Numbered from the stretch's first letter, positions 1-9,275 are shown. The stretch is 64,000 nt of DNA from an uncultured Muribaculaceae bacterium (GCA_910576935.1 CAJTKG010000009.1:27405-91404), one strand, 5' to 3'. Notes: a model not told the origin generated them from the letters alone. Translations and numbers: made by a program.

Positions 1-761
1 GAGTTGGGTTCGCGGCGGGCGCGGGTCAGATACATCGTCGAGCCGTCGGGAGAGAATGATACAATACCTTCCTCGGCTTCGGTGTTAAGTTCGCCTTCGA
101 CGGGCTCCGGTCGTTTCCATTCACCTCGTTCGTCTTTGGTCGCCATCCATATATCGCTCTTTTTCATGCCGTTGATTTCGCTACGTTTCGATCCGTTGAC
201 CTTTTCGTTGGTCGTTGTGAAATATATGCGGTCGAGCGATTCGTCAAAATACATAGGCGCATAGTCTGAGCGGCGTGAGTTGAAGAGTTTGGCATTTTTG
301 ACGACATAACGTGTTGTGTTGGCTTTGTCGAGTCCCATGCGGCCGCCGGCGAGACCGTTTGATGCGGCGGCGTCACCGGGTTTCATCGCAAGGTAGTCTT
401 CATAAGCTTTGATAGCCTGAGCGTATTTACCTTCGGCGTGGAGCATCTGCGCCAATTTGATATAGGCCGATGTGTCGGGCCATTCATAGCGTATAGCATT
501 CTGATATGCGGCTGATGCACGGGCACTCTGACCTAACAGACGATGGCACTCGGCCATCTTGTAGGCTACCTGACCTCGGAGAGGACGCTCTTCGCGTTTG
601 GTAAGCTTGTTGTAAATCTTGCGGTAGGTTTTTGACGCGTCGTAATACTCGCCTCGTTCCATCTGTTCGTTGGCGACAGATAGTTTTGCGCCCCCGCACG
701 ACACAACTGTGGCTGCGAGCATCGAGACTACGGCCGCCGATATCATTTTGTTGATTGTCAT
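1..761 (-). CDS. PorE-like lipoprotein with TPR and beta-propeller, partial
   Basis: The gene is cut by the left edge, leaving about 253 N-terminal residues. The start at 761 gives a lipoprotein signal ending in VVSC (Cys22). TPR-like helices follow at about 30-130, including a repeat containing ALYKLAQ-like and AIKAYEDYL segments. From about residue 145 there are PD40/WD40-like blades, such as SDYAPMYFDESLDRIYFTT and EGIVSFSPDGSTMYLTR. In Bacteroidetes a lipoprotein with TPR then propeller usually ends in an OmpA-like peptidoglycan-binding domain, as in PorE of the type IX secretion system. That C-terminus is outside the window, so the role in secretion or envelope anchoring is inference. 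A -7 element lies only 5 bp upstream of the ATG. Confidence 0.75.
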   Translation of the reverse strand, partial: MTINKMISAAVVSMLAATVVSCGGAKLSVANEQMERGEYYDASKTYRKIYNKLTKREERPLRGQVAYKMAECHRLLGQSARASAAYQNAIRYEWPDTSAYIKLAQMLHAEGKYAQAIKAYEDYLAMKPGDAAASNGLAGGRMGLDKANTTRYVVKNAKLFNSRRSDYAPMYFDESLDRIYFTTTNEKVNGSKRSEINGMKKSDIWMATKDERGEWKRPEPVEGELNTEAEEGIVSFSPDGSTMYLTRARREPN

Positions 762-766
762 AGATG

Positions 767-774
767 CAAAATTA
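767..774 (-). promoter_or_regulatory. Bacteroidetes -7 element (TAATTTTG) of the PorE-like gene
   Basis: The minus strand reads TAATTTTG, an exact TAnnTTTG match, 5 bp before the ATG at 761. No TTG sits at the usual 19-21 bp upstream. If it is used, the mRNA would be leaderless or nearly so. Confidence 0.45.
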
Positions 775-850
775 CATATTACAATATAATAACGGCGGCA
801 TCGCTGTCTTATTATCCTGTATAGTTTATAATCGACATTAATGCGGGTGA

Positions 851-2371
851 TTATTCCCACTCGATTGTTGCCGGTGGTTTTGAGGAGATATCATAGCATA
901 CGCGGTTGACGCCGCGCACGGTGTTGATGATTTCATTCGATACTTTAGCGAGGAAATCATAGGGCAGGTGGGCCCAGTCGGCTGTCATGGCGTCGGTAGA
1001 CGTGACGGCCCGAAGGGCCACGGCGCGCTCGTATGTGCGTTCGTCGCCCATGACGCCTACGCTCTGTACGGGCAACAGAATGACACCGGCCTGCCATACT
1101 TTATCGTAAAGCCCCCATTCGCGTAATCCGCGGATGAAGATATCATCGGCATTCTGCAATATGGTGACTTTCTCTCGTGTGATGTCTCCGAGGATACGCA
1201 CGGCCAGACCCGGTCCGGGGAACGGGTGGCGCTTGATGAGGTGTTCCGGCATGCCGAGCGAACGTCCGACGGCGCGCACTTCGTCTTTGAAGAGCAATCG
1301 CAGAGGCTCGCAGAGCTTTAGGTTCATCTTTTCGGGCAGTCCGCCGACGTTGTGGTGGCTTTTGATAACCGTGCCGGTTATTGACAGCGATTCGATGCAG
1401 TCGGGGTAGATTGTTCCCTGGGCGAGCCATTTTACATCTTTTATCTTGTGTGCTTCTTCGTCAAAGACGTCAATAAAGCCTTTGCCGATGATTTTGCGTT
1501 TGCGCTCGGGGTCGGTGACACCTGCGAGCTCGGAGAAGAAACGCTCGGACGCGTCAACACCGATGACATTAAGGCCGAGGCATTCATAATCGTGCAGGAC
1601 ATTGGTGAATTCGTTCTTGCGCAGCATGCCGTGGTCGACAAATATACATGTCAGATTCTTGCCGATGGCGCGGTTAAGCAGCACGGCTGCTACCGACGAG
1701 TCTACACCGCCGCTGAGACCAAGCACGACTTTGTCGTCGCCGAGTTGTTCGCGCAGAGCCTTGACGGTCGATTCTATGAACGATTCGGCACTCCAGTCAC
1801 GTTTTGAACCGCAGATACCGACGACAAAGTTTTCGAGCAGACGGGTGCCGCATGTCGAATGGAAGACTTCGGGATGAAACTGTACTCCCCATGTCTGTTC
1901 GCCGTTGATATGATAGGCGGCACACGCTACCTCGGGCGTCGATGCGATGATTGTGAAATTGTCTGGCAGTGATGTTATCGTATCGCCGTGGCTCATCCAG
2001 ACCTGAGCGTCTGTATCAATGCCTTCGAGAAGCGGATCAGCTGAGACTGTCGTCAGTTTGGCGCGACCGTATTCGCGTGATGGCGCAGGTTCGACAGAGC
2101 CACCGCCTTCGTAGGCTATTAGTTGTGCGCCGTAGCATATTCCAAGCATGGGATACCGGCGTCTGAGAAGGCTCATATCTGTTTTGAACGCCTTATTGTC
2201 ATAAACGGAAAAAGGGCTTCCCGAAAGTATGACTCCTATGACCGACGGGTCGTCGTAGGGCATTTTGTTATAAGGCACAATTTCGCAATAAGTGTTTAGT
2301 TCGCGAACGCGACGGCCAATCAGCTGGGTCGTCTGTGAACCGAAATCGAGAATGATGATTTTTTGTTGCAT
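851..2371 (-). CDS. guaA: GMP synthase (glutamine-hydrolysing)
   Basis: GuaA converts XMP to GMP using ATP and glutamine, the last step of guanine nucleotide synthesis in the cytoplasm. The 506-residue protein has an N-terminal class-I glutamine amidotransferase domain with nucleophile Cys79 (GICYGAQ) and His166/Glu168 (FHPEV). The ATP-pyrophosphatase loop SGGVDSS is at 220-226. The dimerisation domain ends in the family's typical PPATIEWE. Length and motif order are normal for a complete enzyme. It lies 131 bp downstream of clpB, separated by a terminator, and has its own -7 element. The identification is secure. Confidence 0.98.
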   Translation of the reverse strand: MQQKIIILDFGSQTTQLIGRRVRELNTYCEIVPYNKMPYDDPSVIGVILSGSPFSVYDNKAFKTDMSLLRRRYPMLGICYGAQLIAYEGGGSVEPAPSREYGRAKLTTVSADPLLEGIDTDAQVWMSHGDTITSLPDNFTIIASTPEVACAAYHINGEQTWGVQFHPEVFHSTCGTRLLENFVVGICGSKRDWSAESFIESTVKALREQLGDDKVVLGLSGGVDSSVAAVLLNRAIGKNLTCIFVDHGMLRKNEFTNVLHDYECLGLNVIGVDASERFFSELAGVTDPERKRKIIGKGFIDVFDEEAHKIKDVKWLAQGTIYPDCIESLSITGTVIKSHHNVGGLPEKMNLKLCEPLRLLFKDEVRAVGRSLGMPEHLIKRHPFPGPGLAVRILGDITREKVTILQNADDIFIRGLREWGLYDKVWQAGVILLPVQSVGVMGDERTYERAVALRAVTSTDAMTADWAHLPYDFLAKVSNEIINTVRGVNRVCYDISSKPPATIEWE

Positions 2372-2393
2372 GATGTGTCAGACATTATGCTTG

Positions 2394-2401
2394 CAAATTT
2401 A
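2394..2401 (-). promoter_or_regulatory. -7 element (TAAATTTG) of guaA
   Basis: The minus strand reads TAAATTTG 22 bp upstream of the guaA ATG, an exact TAnnTTTG match. The -33 region has no clear TTG at 19-21 bp spacing. It lies between the clpB terminator and guaA, so independent transcription of guaA is likely. Confidence 0.55.
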
Positions 2402-2444
2402 CGCAAAATTCATGGAAAACACATGATGACATCATAATAAAAAT

Positions 2445-2484
2445 AAAGGTCCGGATGCTTTTATAGCAGAGCGTCCGGGCCTTT
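2445..2484 (-). terminator. Intrinsic terminator of clpB
   Basis: On the minus strand a 14-bp stem (AAAGGCCCGGACGC pairing with GCATCCGGACCTTT, two G-U pairs) is followed by TTTATT. It lies just 3' of the clpB stop at 2503. Confidence 0.85.
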
Positions 2485-2502
2485 ATACATTATATTATAT
2501 TG

Positions 2503-5100
2503 TCAGTTTTTGAATACAAGATTTTCTGCGTCTTTGTCGACGTCTATGATGATAGGTTTGTCTTTGTCGACGGTCTGTGCGAGTATGTCTTTTGACAGGC
2601 GGTTGAGCACCATGCGGTGTATGACTCGCTTGACGGGGCGTGCGCCGAATTCGGGATCGTAGCCTTCGTCGGCAAGATATGAGAGTGCGGCGGGTGTCAC
2701 TTCGAGTTCTATGCCGCTGCTGCGACGGAGCATCGACTGTATGCTCTTTATTTGCAGCCCGACAATCTCCTCAATCTCTTTGCGATTGAGTGGCGTGAAC
2801 ATTATGATCTCGTCGATGCGGTTGAGAAATTCGGGACGTATCGTCTGTTTGAGCATTTCAAGTACCTGCTCTTTGGTCGTTTCGACGGTCTCGGCCTTGT
2901 TCTCGTCGGTCATCTTAGAGAAATTGTCACGTATCAGCTGCGACCCCATATTCGACGTCATGATTATGATCGTGTTTTTGAAGTTGACATTACGTCCCTT
3001 GTTGTCGGTCAGACGTCCGTCGTCGAGTACCTGAAGGAGTATGTTGAATACATCGGGGTGCGCTTTCTCTATTTCGTCGAACAGGACTACAGAATAGGGT
3101 TTGCGTCTGACAGCCTCGGTGAGCTGACCGCCCTCGTCATAACCTACATATCCCGGAGGCGCTCCGACGAGTCGCGAAACGGAGTGTTTCTCCTGATACT
3201 CGCTCATGTCGATACGAGTCATCATGTTTTCGTCGTCGAAGAGGTATTCGGCCAATGCTTTTGCAAGTTCTGTCTTACCGACACCGGTAGTGCCGAGGAA
3301 GATAAACGAGCCGATGGGACGTTTGGGATCGTTCAGGCCGGCGCGGCTTCGGCGTACGGCATCGGCTATGGCGCTGATGGCCTCGTCTTGACCGACGACA
3401 CGACTATGAAGTTCTGATTCAAGATGCAGCAGTTTTTCTTTTTCGCTCTGTACCATCTTATTGACCGGGATACCTGTCCATCGTGATACAACATCGGCGA
3501 TGTCTTCGGCGTCGACCTCTTCCTTGATAAGGGCGCGGTCGCCCTGCATCATCTTGAGCTGTTCTTGTATCGAGACGTTTTCCTGCTCTTTCTGTTGGAT
3601 TCGCGAATATCTGATTTCCGCGACTTTGGCATAGTCGCCTTCGCGTTCGGCGCGTTCGGCGTCGAAGTTGAGCTGTTCGATGTCTATCTTGTTCTGCTGG
3701 ATGCGGTTTATAAGCTCTTTTTCCGCTTTCCATTTGGCAGAATAATCTTTTTCTTCTTCTTTTAGAGAAGCGATGTCTTTTTCGATTTCCTTGACTTTCT
3801 CTTTGTCGCCCTCGCGTTTGATGGCCTCTCGCTCGATTTCTTTCTGGGCTATACGGCGTGTGATGTCGTCAAGAGCCTGAGGTACGGAGTCGATTTCGAG
3901 TTTGAGCTTCGAGGCTGCTTCGTCTATGAGGTCGATGGCTTTGTCTGGCAGGAAGCGGTCGGTGATGTAGCGTTCTGAAAGTTGTACGGCGGCGATGATC
4001 GCTTCGTCGCGGATTCTTACCTTATGGTGGTTTTCGTAGCGCTCTTTGAGGCCGCGGAGAATAGCGATGGCGCTTGTTTCGTCAGGCTCGTTGACCATTA
4101 CCTTCTGGAAACGGCGTTCGAGAGCTTTGTCTTTTTCGAAATATTTTTGATATTCGTCGAGTGTGGTCGCGCCTATACTGCGAAGTTCGCCGCGGGCGAG
4201 CGCAGGCTTGAGGATGTTTGCTGCATCCATGGCGCCTTCGCCTTTGCCTGCTCCGACGAGAGTGTGGATTTCGTCGATAAACAATATTATCTCGCCGTCA
4301 GCCGATGTCACTTCATTGACGATTGCTTTGAGTCGTTCCTCAAATTCGCCTTTGTATTTGGCGCCTGCCACGAGCGCGCCCATATCGAGCGAATAGATCT
4401 GTTTCGTGCGCAGATTTTCGGGCACATCGCCGCGGACAATACGGTGTGCGAGGCCTTCGGCGATGGCGGTCTTGCCTGTGCCGGGTTCGCCGATAAGCAT
4501 AGGGTTGTTTTTGGTGCGTCGGCTTAGAATCTGTAGGACGCGCCTGATTTCCTCGTCGCGGCCGATGACCGGGTCGAGTTTGCCCGAGCGGGCACGCTCG
4601 TTGAGGTTTATAGCATATTTTGAAAGAGCGTTATATGTCTCTTCGGCGCTTTGGTCGGTGGCTTTCTTACCCTTGCGGAGTTCCTCAACGGCGGCTTTCA
4701 GTTCTTTTTCGCTCAGACCGGCGTTCTTGAGTATTGTTGATGCCTGAGAGTTTATTTCAAAGATTGCCATGAGCAGGGCCTCGAGTGTTACATATTCGTC
4801 ACCCATCTTCTTGGAGATGTCAAGCGCTTTCTGTAGCACATCGTTAGAACTTCGGCTGAGGTAGGGCTCGCCGCCGGAAACCTTTGGCAGAGAGTCAATC
4901 TCACGGTCGATCTGTGCGGTCACTGCCGGCAGATTGGCACCTATTTTCTGGAAAATGAATTTTACCAGAGACTCGCCTTCATCGACGACACCTTTCAGCA
5001 GATGAACCGGTTCGATAGCTTGTGAGCCGGCTCCGCGTGTCAGCTCGACGGCCTTTTGGATGGCTTCCTGCGATTTGATGGTGAAATTGTTGAAATTCAT
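2503..5100 (-). CDS. clpB: ATP-dependent disaggregase ClpB
   Basis: ClpB is a hexameric Hsp100 chaperone that works with DnaK to pull polypeptides out of aggregates. The 865-residue protein is full length. It has a double Clp_N repeat (about 1-145), AAA1 with Walker A GEPGTGKTA near 205 and Walker B LFIDEIH, a long charged coiled-coil M domain (about 400-525), AAA2 with GTTGVGKTE near 605 and LFDEIEKAHPD, and the C-terminal D2-small domain. The M domain and absence of a ClpP-binding IGF-type loop separate it from ClpA and ClpC. It appears monocistronic, with a plausible promoter upstream and a terminator downstream. No CIRCE-type inverted repeat was seen. Confidence 0.98.
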   Translation of the reverse strand: MNFNNFTIKSQEAIQKAVELTRGAGSQAIEPVHLLKGVVDEGESLVKFIFQKIGANLPAVTAQIDREIDSLPKVSGGEPYLSRSSNDVLQKALDISKKMGDEYVTLEALLMAIFEINSQASTILKNAGLSEKELKAAVEELRKGKKATDQSAEETYNALSKYAINLNERARSGKLDPVIGRDEEIRRVLQILSRRTKNNPMLIGEPGTGKTAIAEGLAHRIVRGDVPENLRTKQIYSLDMGALVAGAKYKGEFEERLKAIVNEVTSADGEIILFIDEIHTLVGAGKGEGAMDAANILKPALARGELRSIGATTLDEYQKYFEKDKALERRFQKVMVNEPDETSAIAILRGLKERYENHHKVRIRDEAIIAAVQLSERYITDRFLPDKAIDLIDEAASKLKLEIDSVPQALDDITRRIAQKEIEREAIKREGDKEKVKEIEKDIASLKEEEKDYSAKWKAEKELINRIQQNKIDIEQLNFDAERAEREGDYAKVAEIRYSRIQQKEQENVSIQEQLKMMQGDRALIKEEVDAEDIADVVSRWTGIPVNKMVQSEKEKLLHLESELHSRVVGQDEAISAIADAVRRSRAGLNDPKRPIGSFIFLGTTGVGKTELAKALAEYLFDDENMMTRIDMSEYQEKHSVSRLVGAPPGYVGYDEGGQLTEAVRRKPYSVVLFDEIEKAHPDVFNILLQVLDDGRLTDNKGRNVNFKNTIIIMTSNMGSQLIRDNFSKMTDENKAETVETTKEQVLEMLKQTIRPEFLNRIDEIIMFTPLNRKEIEEIVGLQIKSIQSMLRRSSGIELEVTPAALSYLADEGYDPEFGARPVKRVIHRMVLNRLSKDILAQTVDKDKPIIIDVDKDAENLVFKN

Positions 5101-5130
5101 AATATTAAGTGATGGTTGAAATAATCGTTG

Positions 5131-5164
5131 CAGATATAATCCTTGTTTATTTAAATTAACAAAA
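5131..5164 (-). promoter_or_regulatory. Possible promoter of clpB
   Basis: The minus strand reads TTTTG, 21 bp, then TATATCTG, close to the TAnnTTTG consensus with one change. It is about 30 bp upstream of the clpB start in an AT-rich intergenic stretch. Confidence 0.4.
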
Positions 5165-5211
5165 CAAATGTCTCTTTGGTTTTATCTATTGCAAAAGGTG
5201 TGCCGAAAAAT

Positions 5212-5241
5212 CAAAACGCTCCTTTTTTCGGGAGCGCTTTG
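5212..5241 (-). terminator. Terminator of the flavodiiron gene
   Basis: On the minus strand an 11-bp stem with one mismatch (CAAAGCGCTCC with GGAGCGTTTTG, AT-rich loop) runs into GATTTTTC. It follows the stop at 5269. Confidence 0.8.
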
Positions 5242-5268
5242 ATGACGTTTTTATTATAGATAATTTAT

Positions 5269-6435
5269 CTATCGGGTCAAAGCCGAGGCGAGTTCACGCA
5301 ACTGAGTGATGTTGCTGTGATGTAAACGGCCGTGGATAGTGACGGTCGGTTCGACGACTGTCATGTCTTTCATATGGCTGAGTTTGTCAGACATAATGCG
5401 GGCGGCAACGGGGGCCCACGAGCCGTTCTCGATCAGACCGACAGTGCGACCGCACAGTTTTTTACACTCGAGATGATAAAGAAAATCATGCATCGATGGG
5501 AAAAGAGCACCGTCGTATGTTATGCTGCATAAAGCCATATGGCTAAGGCGGAAAGCTTCGGCTACGGCATATGATACATCGTGACGGCATAAATCGAGTT
5601 GCACAATTTCGCCGGCGCCTTCATTGTCAAGCATTGATGCGAGACGGCGCGCGGCCTCGGCCGTGCCGCCATAGACCGAGGCATATGCCACGAGGACACC
5701 GCGGCACTCGGGTTCATACCGACTCCATCTGTCATATAGATTCCAATAATGTGCGAGATTATCAGTGAGTACCGGACCGTGGAGTGGGGCGATGATCGCA
5801 AACTTACGGCCGGTGAGTTTTTTCATAATGCATTGTACAGATGCTCCGAAACGGCCGACGATGTTGGTGTAATAACGACGGGCTTCGCAGTCCCAGGCGT
5901 CGGTCGCCCCTGATGTCGTAAAAGAACCGAAAGCATCCGCTGAGAACAGCACGCCGTCGGTCTCGTCGAGAGTCATCATAACCTCGGGCCAGTGAACCAT
6001 CGGAGCAGTGAGAAAACGTAATGTTGTACGACCGAGAGTCAGGGTGTCGTTATCTCCAACAATTTTTACACGGCAGGCAAAATCTGTGTCTTCAAAGAAA
6101 TTGGCGAGCATTGTCGCGGCTTTGGTTGTGCAGACGAGTGTAGTGGCGGGATAACGTTCGATAAAAGCTTTGATGCTGCCCGAATGATCCGGCTCGACGT
6201 GCTGGACTATGAGATAGCGCGGTGTGCATCCGATAGAGCCGAGGCCGTCCTCGATAGCGGCGAGCCAATCGGTACAGCGGCGTATATCGACTGAGTCGAC
6301 AATGGCCGTGTCGTTGTCGTCAATGAGATACGAGTTGTAAGAAATGCCATGCGTGACAGGATATTGCCCTTCAAAGAGATCGAGGTTGTCATCTTGGGTG
6401 CCTATATATTTTATGTGTGGCGTGATTGTATGCAT
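5269..6435 (-). CDS. FprA-family A-type flavoprotein (flavodiiron protein)
   Basis: Flavodiiron proteins reduce oxygen to water and/or NO to N2O in the cytoplasm of anaerobes. The 388-residue protein has a metallo-beta-lactamase-like domain with all diiron ligands visible: His79, Glu81, Asp83, His84 (HVEPDH), His148, Asp167 and His219. A flavodoxin domain follows, with its FMN loop near 250 (AYASVYGGTAEA). No C-terminal rubredoxin or flavin reductase domain is fused, so an outside electron donor is needed. The start at 6435 is preferred over 6480 because a full consensus promoter lies between the two. Whether O2 or NO is the main substrate cannot be read from the sequence. Confidence 0.92.
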   Translation of the reverse strand: MHTITPHIKYIGTQDDNLDLFEGQYPVTHGISYNSYLIDDNDTAIVDSVDIRRCTDWLAAIEDGLGSIGCTPRYLIVQHVEPDHSGSIKAFIERYPATTLVCTTKAATMLANFFEDTDFACRVKIVGDNDTLTLGRTTLRFLTAPMVHWPEVMMTLDETDGVLFSADAFGSFTTSGATDAWDCEARRYYTNIVGRFGASVQCIMKKLTGRKFAIIAPLHGPVLTDNLAHYWNLYDRWSRYEPECRGVLVAYASVYGGTAEAARRLASMLDNEGAGEIVQLDLCRHDVSYAVAEAFRLSHMALCSITYDGALFPSMHDFLYHLECKKLCGRTVGLIENGSWAPVAARIMSDKLSHMKDMTVVEPTVTIHGRLHHSNITQLRELASALTR

Positions 6436-6449
6436 AATGTATTTTTCTG

Positions 6450-6480
6450 CAAAATTACGCCAAATATGCGATAAGGGCAA
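6450..6480 (-). promoter_or_regulatory. Promoter of the flavodiiron gene
   Basis: The minus strand reads TTG, 20 bp, then TAATTTTG, a full match to the Bacteroidetes consensus. The -7 ends 14 bp before the ATG at 6435. It overlaps the apparent ORF extension to 6480 and so argues against the longer start. Confidence 0.75.
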
Positions 6481-6592
6481 ATCAATGTATTTATAGTGAC
6501 AGATGCTGACGCATTAAGATTCTGGCGAAGCGCAAAACCTTTCGCGTATATTAATTTTTCTTTCAAGCTCTATGTGTTATTACTTTTTTCAT

Positions 6593-6600
6593 TAAATTTG
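6593..6600 (+). promoter_or_regulatory. -7 element of the DUF5106 gene
   Basis: TAAATTTG lies 14 bp upstream of the first ATG at 6615, an exact match to the -7 consensus. No TTG is present at the normal -33 spacing. Confidence 0.5.
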
Positions 6601-6614
6601 TAAATTAATTTTAC

Positions 6615-7520
6615 ATGATTATGAAAAAGATTATATATACGTTGGTGACGGCAGTGGCCTTGATATGCTCACTGACATCTCATGCTCAACAGTCTGAGAG
6701 GCTTTTTCCTTATCCCGAGGCGCCCGAAGATATGACCAATTTCTATGAACGTTGTACATTTCTCGTCGATAAATTCTGGGAAAGATGCAATTTTAAATCG
6801 GCCTTTTCGAGCAAGGGCAAACTGACCGAGGCTTTTGGCGACTGGGTGTCATTTATGCCGTATGCGTCTGCCGACACGGTTCATCTGGCAGTCGACAGAC
6901 TGCTTGAGACTGTCAAAAAGTCAGGTCCTCAGACGCTCGAAGTCGCCCGTATGGCTGAACGTTGGCTTTACTCCGACTCAGCCGATTTTGTATCAGAAGA
7001 AGTTTATCTGCCGTTTGCCTCGGCAGCGGCCAACCATAAGAAAATCCCGTCGGAAGATCGCTCTTATTATGCCCGGCAGGTCAATATAATAGGTAACAGT
7101 GCGGTTGGTGCGACATTTCTCGACATAGAGCTGACGTGTGCTGATGGCACAAAGCGTCATGCTCTGTCTGATTCGACGAAATATACGCTCGTCCTTGTGG
7201 CATCGCGTGATTGCACTGACTGTTCGCTTGCGCGTGTGCGATTGTCTGCCGACCCCGCGCTCAATGCGCTTATAGAAGCCAAACTTCTTAAAATTGTTTA
7301 TATTGTCGACGGCAACGCCGGTGATACTGACAAGTCTGATGTCGATTCGTGTCCGGCCAACTGGGTTGCCGGCGTGGCCGATAGTCTTGGCGGCACTCTC
7401 GAGATGCGCGATAACCCGATGATATATTATCTTGACAAAGACAACAAGATTATAGTCAAGAATATTCCTGTCGATAACGTGCTCAATGCATTCAGCTCGC
7501 TATATAAGTTAAACAACTGA
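6615..7520 (+). CDS. Secreted DUF5106-type thioredoxin-like protein
   Basis: This is a 301-residue protein with a signal peptide ending near SHAQ at residue 24. An N-terminal helical region (about 30-150) resembles the DUF5106 domain that Bacteroidetes place before thioredoxin-like domains. The C-terminal half (about 165-295) has thioredoxin-fold character: VGATFLDIELT, then a CxxC in VASRDCTDCSLAR near 200, and a cis-Pro-like DNPMIYYLD near 270. Many Bacteroidetes relatives act in envelope thiol chemistry, but this substrate is unknown. Translation could start at 6615 or at 6621 (MKKII); both give a working signal peptide. mnmA follows after 10 bp, so the two are probably co-transcribed. Confidence 0.75.
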   Translation: MIMKKIIYTLVTAVALICSLTSHAQQSERLFPYPEAPEDMTNFYERCTFLVDKFWERCNFKSAFSSKGKLTEAFGDWVSFMPYASADTVHLAVDRLLETVKKSGPQTLEVARMAERWLYSDSADFVSEEVYLPFASAAANHKKIPSEDRSYYARQVNIIGNSAVGATFLDIELTCADGTKRHALSDSTKYTLVLVASRDCTDCSLARVRLSADPALNALIEAKLLKIVYIVDGNAGDTDKSDVDSCPANWVAGVADSLGGTLEMRDNPMIYYLDKDNKIIVKNIPVDNVLNAFSSLYKLNN

Positions 7521-7530
7521 CAATGATGAT

Positions 7531-8610
7531 ATGAAGATAGCGGTTTTGATTTCCGGCGGAGTCGACAGTGCGGTCGCCGTCTATCGCTTGCTTGAAATGG
7601 GCCATGACCTGCATCTCTTTTATATACGCATAGGTCTCGACACTGACGAGGGCGATTGTTCGGCTAATGAAGACATCGAAATGTGTCAACTGATTGCGCG
7701 GCGATTCAACCTGCCTTTCGACATTGTCTCGCTCCATCAGGAATATTGGGACAATGTCATGGAATATGCTTTGAAGACTGTCAGACAAGGTCTGACCCCC
7801 AATCCCGATATAATGTGCAACAAGATAATCAAGTTTGGCTATTTCGAGCAGCGTTGGGGCCGAGAGTTCGACAAGACAGCCACAGGCCATTATGCGTCAA
7901 CAAAAGAATTCGACGGCAAAGTATGGCTCGCTACGGCGGTCGATCCGGTGAAGGACCAGACAGATTTCCTTGCACGTATAAGCTACGAACAACTGAGTCA
8001 TCTGATGTTTCCGTTGGGCGACATTCCTAAATCAAGAGTGCGCGAGATTGCTGTCGAGGCAAAAATGCCCAATGCATATCGTAAGGACAGTCAGGGCATC
8101 TGCTTCCTTGGCAAAATCAACTATAATGATTTCATTCGCCGACACCTCGGGGAGAAGTCCGGAGCCATAGTGGAACTTGAGACCGGTCGCAAGATCGGTG
8201 AGCATAAAGGTTTTTGGTTTCACACCATTGGCCAGCGCAAAGGGCTCGGTCTCAGCGGTGGACCTTGGTATGTGGTCAAGAAAAACGTTCACGACAATGT
8301 CATCTATGTCTCCAACGGATATGATACCGAGCAACAGTATGGCAATGAGCTGCATCTCGACGAAATGCACTTTATCACTGCCGATCCTTGGGGAAGCGAC
8401 TGTGATAATGTCGAGATCACATTCAAAAACCGTCACATGCCCGAATTTATCGGCGGCCGGCTGACACGCATGTCTGACTCGGGATACAAGATAGTCTCAG
8501 ACCGTAAAGTGCAGGGCATCGCTCCCGGGCAGTTTGCCGTGATATATGATAAGGATTCATCGATTTGTTATGGTTCTGGGATCATAACCGGCCGCAATAT
8601 TTCAAGATAA
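7531..8610 (+). CDS. mnmA: tRNA-specific 2-thiouridylase MnmA
   Basis: MnmA thiolates U34 at the wobble position of Lys, Glu and Gln tRNAs. The 359-residue protein has the N-terminal PP-loop SGGVDSA (8-14), the family segment ending in CNKIIKFG around residues 93-100 with the first catalytic Cys, TGHYAS, DQTDFL, and DSQGICFLG with the second catalytic Cys near 192. The C-terminal beta-barrel includes HTIGQRKGLGLSGGPWYV. Bacteroidetes often carry more than one MnmA-like gene, so a paralogue may exist elsewhere. A DUF151 gene starts 2 bp after the stop, indicating translational coupling. Confidence 0.93.
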   Translation: MKIAVLISGGVDSAVAVYRLLEMGHDLHLFYIRIGLDTDEGDCSANEDIEMCQLIARRFNLPFDIVSLHQEYWDNVMEYALKTVRQGLTPNPDIMCNKIIKFGYFEQRWGREFDKTATGHYASTKEFDGKVWLATAVDPVKDQTDFLARISYEQLSHLMFPLGDIPKSRVREIAVEAKMPNAYRKDSQGICFLGKINYNDFIRRHLGEKSGAIVELETGRKIGEHKGFWFHTIGQRKGLGLSGGPWYVVKKNVHDNVIYVSNGYDTEQQYGNELHLDEMHFITADPWGSDCDNVEITFKNRHMPEFIGGRLTRMSDSGYKIVSDRKVQGIAPGQFAVIYDKDSSICYGSGIITGRNISR

Positions 8611-8612
8611 TT

Positions 8613-9263
8613 ATGGATGACAGAGTCAGATTGAGAATACTCGGCATCTCCTATAGCCAGCTTCAGAGCGGAGCTTATGCCCTGCTTTTGGCCGAAGAAG
8701 ACGGCCCGCATAAGATACCGGTTGTCATCGGGGCTTCCGAGGCACAGTCGATAGCAATCAGAATCGAAGGCATTGTGCCGCCGCGTCCGCTGACCCACGA
8801 TCTTTTTGTCAGTTTTGCTCAGGCATTTGGTGTCAAGCTGCGTGAAGTCTTTATATATAAGTTTGAAAACGGCATATTCTATTCCGAACTGACATTTAGT
8901 GACGGCGAGCGAACGGTTGTGCTCGATGCCCGTACATCTGACGCTATTGCCATTGCCATACGCGCCCACGTGCCTATTGTCACGACGGCGGCTATTGTGC
9001 GTGAGACCGGATTTATTCTCGATGACGAGACCGATGAAGAAACCGACACCACGGTCAATACAAACGAAGACCTCCGACAGGCTGCATATTTTGCCGAACC
9101 CAAACTCGAGAATTATGCCGTTGAAGAACTCGAGCGTACACTCGAGCAGCTTATCGAAGACGAGAATTATGAAGAAGCTGCCCGTGTCAGCGAGATATTG
9201 AAAAAGAAAAAAGACCGTCGTGACAATCCCGACGCAGCCGACAGCGATGGCACCCGAATATAG
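8613..9263 (+). CDS. DUF151 bifunctional-nuclease-family protein with UVR motif
   Basis: The 216-residue protein has an N-terminal DUF151 (BFN) domain at about 1-130, with GAYALLLAEEDG, IPVVIGASEAQSIA and LDARTSDAIAIAIRA. An acidic linker and a C-terminal UVR (UvrB/UvrC) motif at about 170-205 follow (LEQLIEDENYEEAARVSEIL). DUF151 proteins have been linked to nuclease activity in plants and bacteria, but the bacterial role is poorly defined. The UVR motif suggests a partner interaction. The ATG at 8613, 2 bp after the mnmA stop, is preferred to 8565, which overlaps mnmA and adds residues not typical of the family. Confidence 0.85.
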   Translation: MDDRVRLRILGISYSQLQSGAYALLLAEEDGPHKIPVVIGASEAQSIAIRIEGIVPPRPLTHDLFVSFAQAFGVKLREVFIYKFENGIFYSELTFSDGERTVVLDARTSDAIAIAIRAHVPIVTTAAIVRETGFILDDETDEETDTTVNTNEDLRQAAYFAEPKLENYAVEELERTLEQLIEDENYEEAARVSEILKKKKDRRDNPDAADSDGTRI

Positions 9264-9275
9264 AAATACTTTTAT

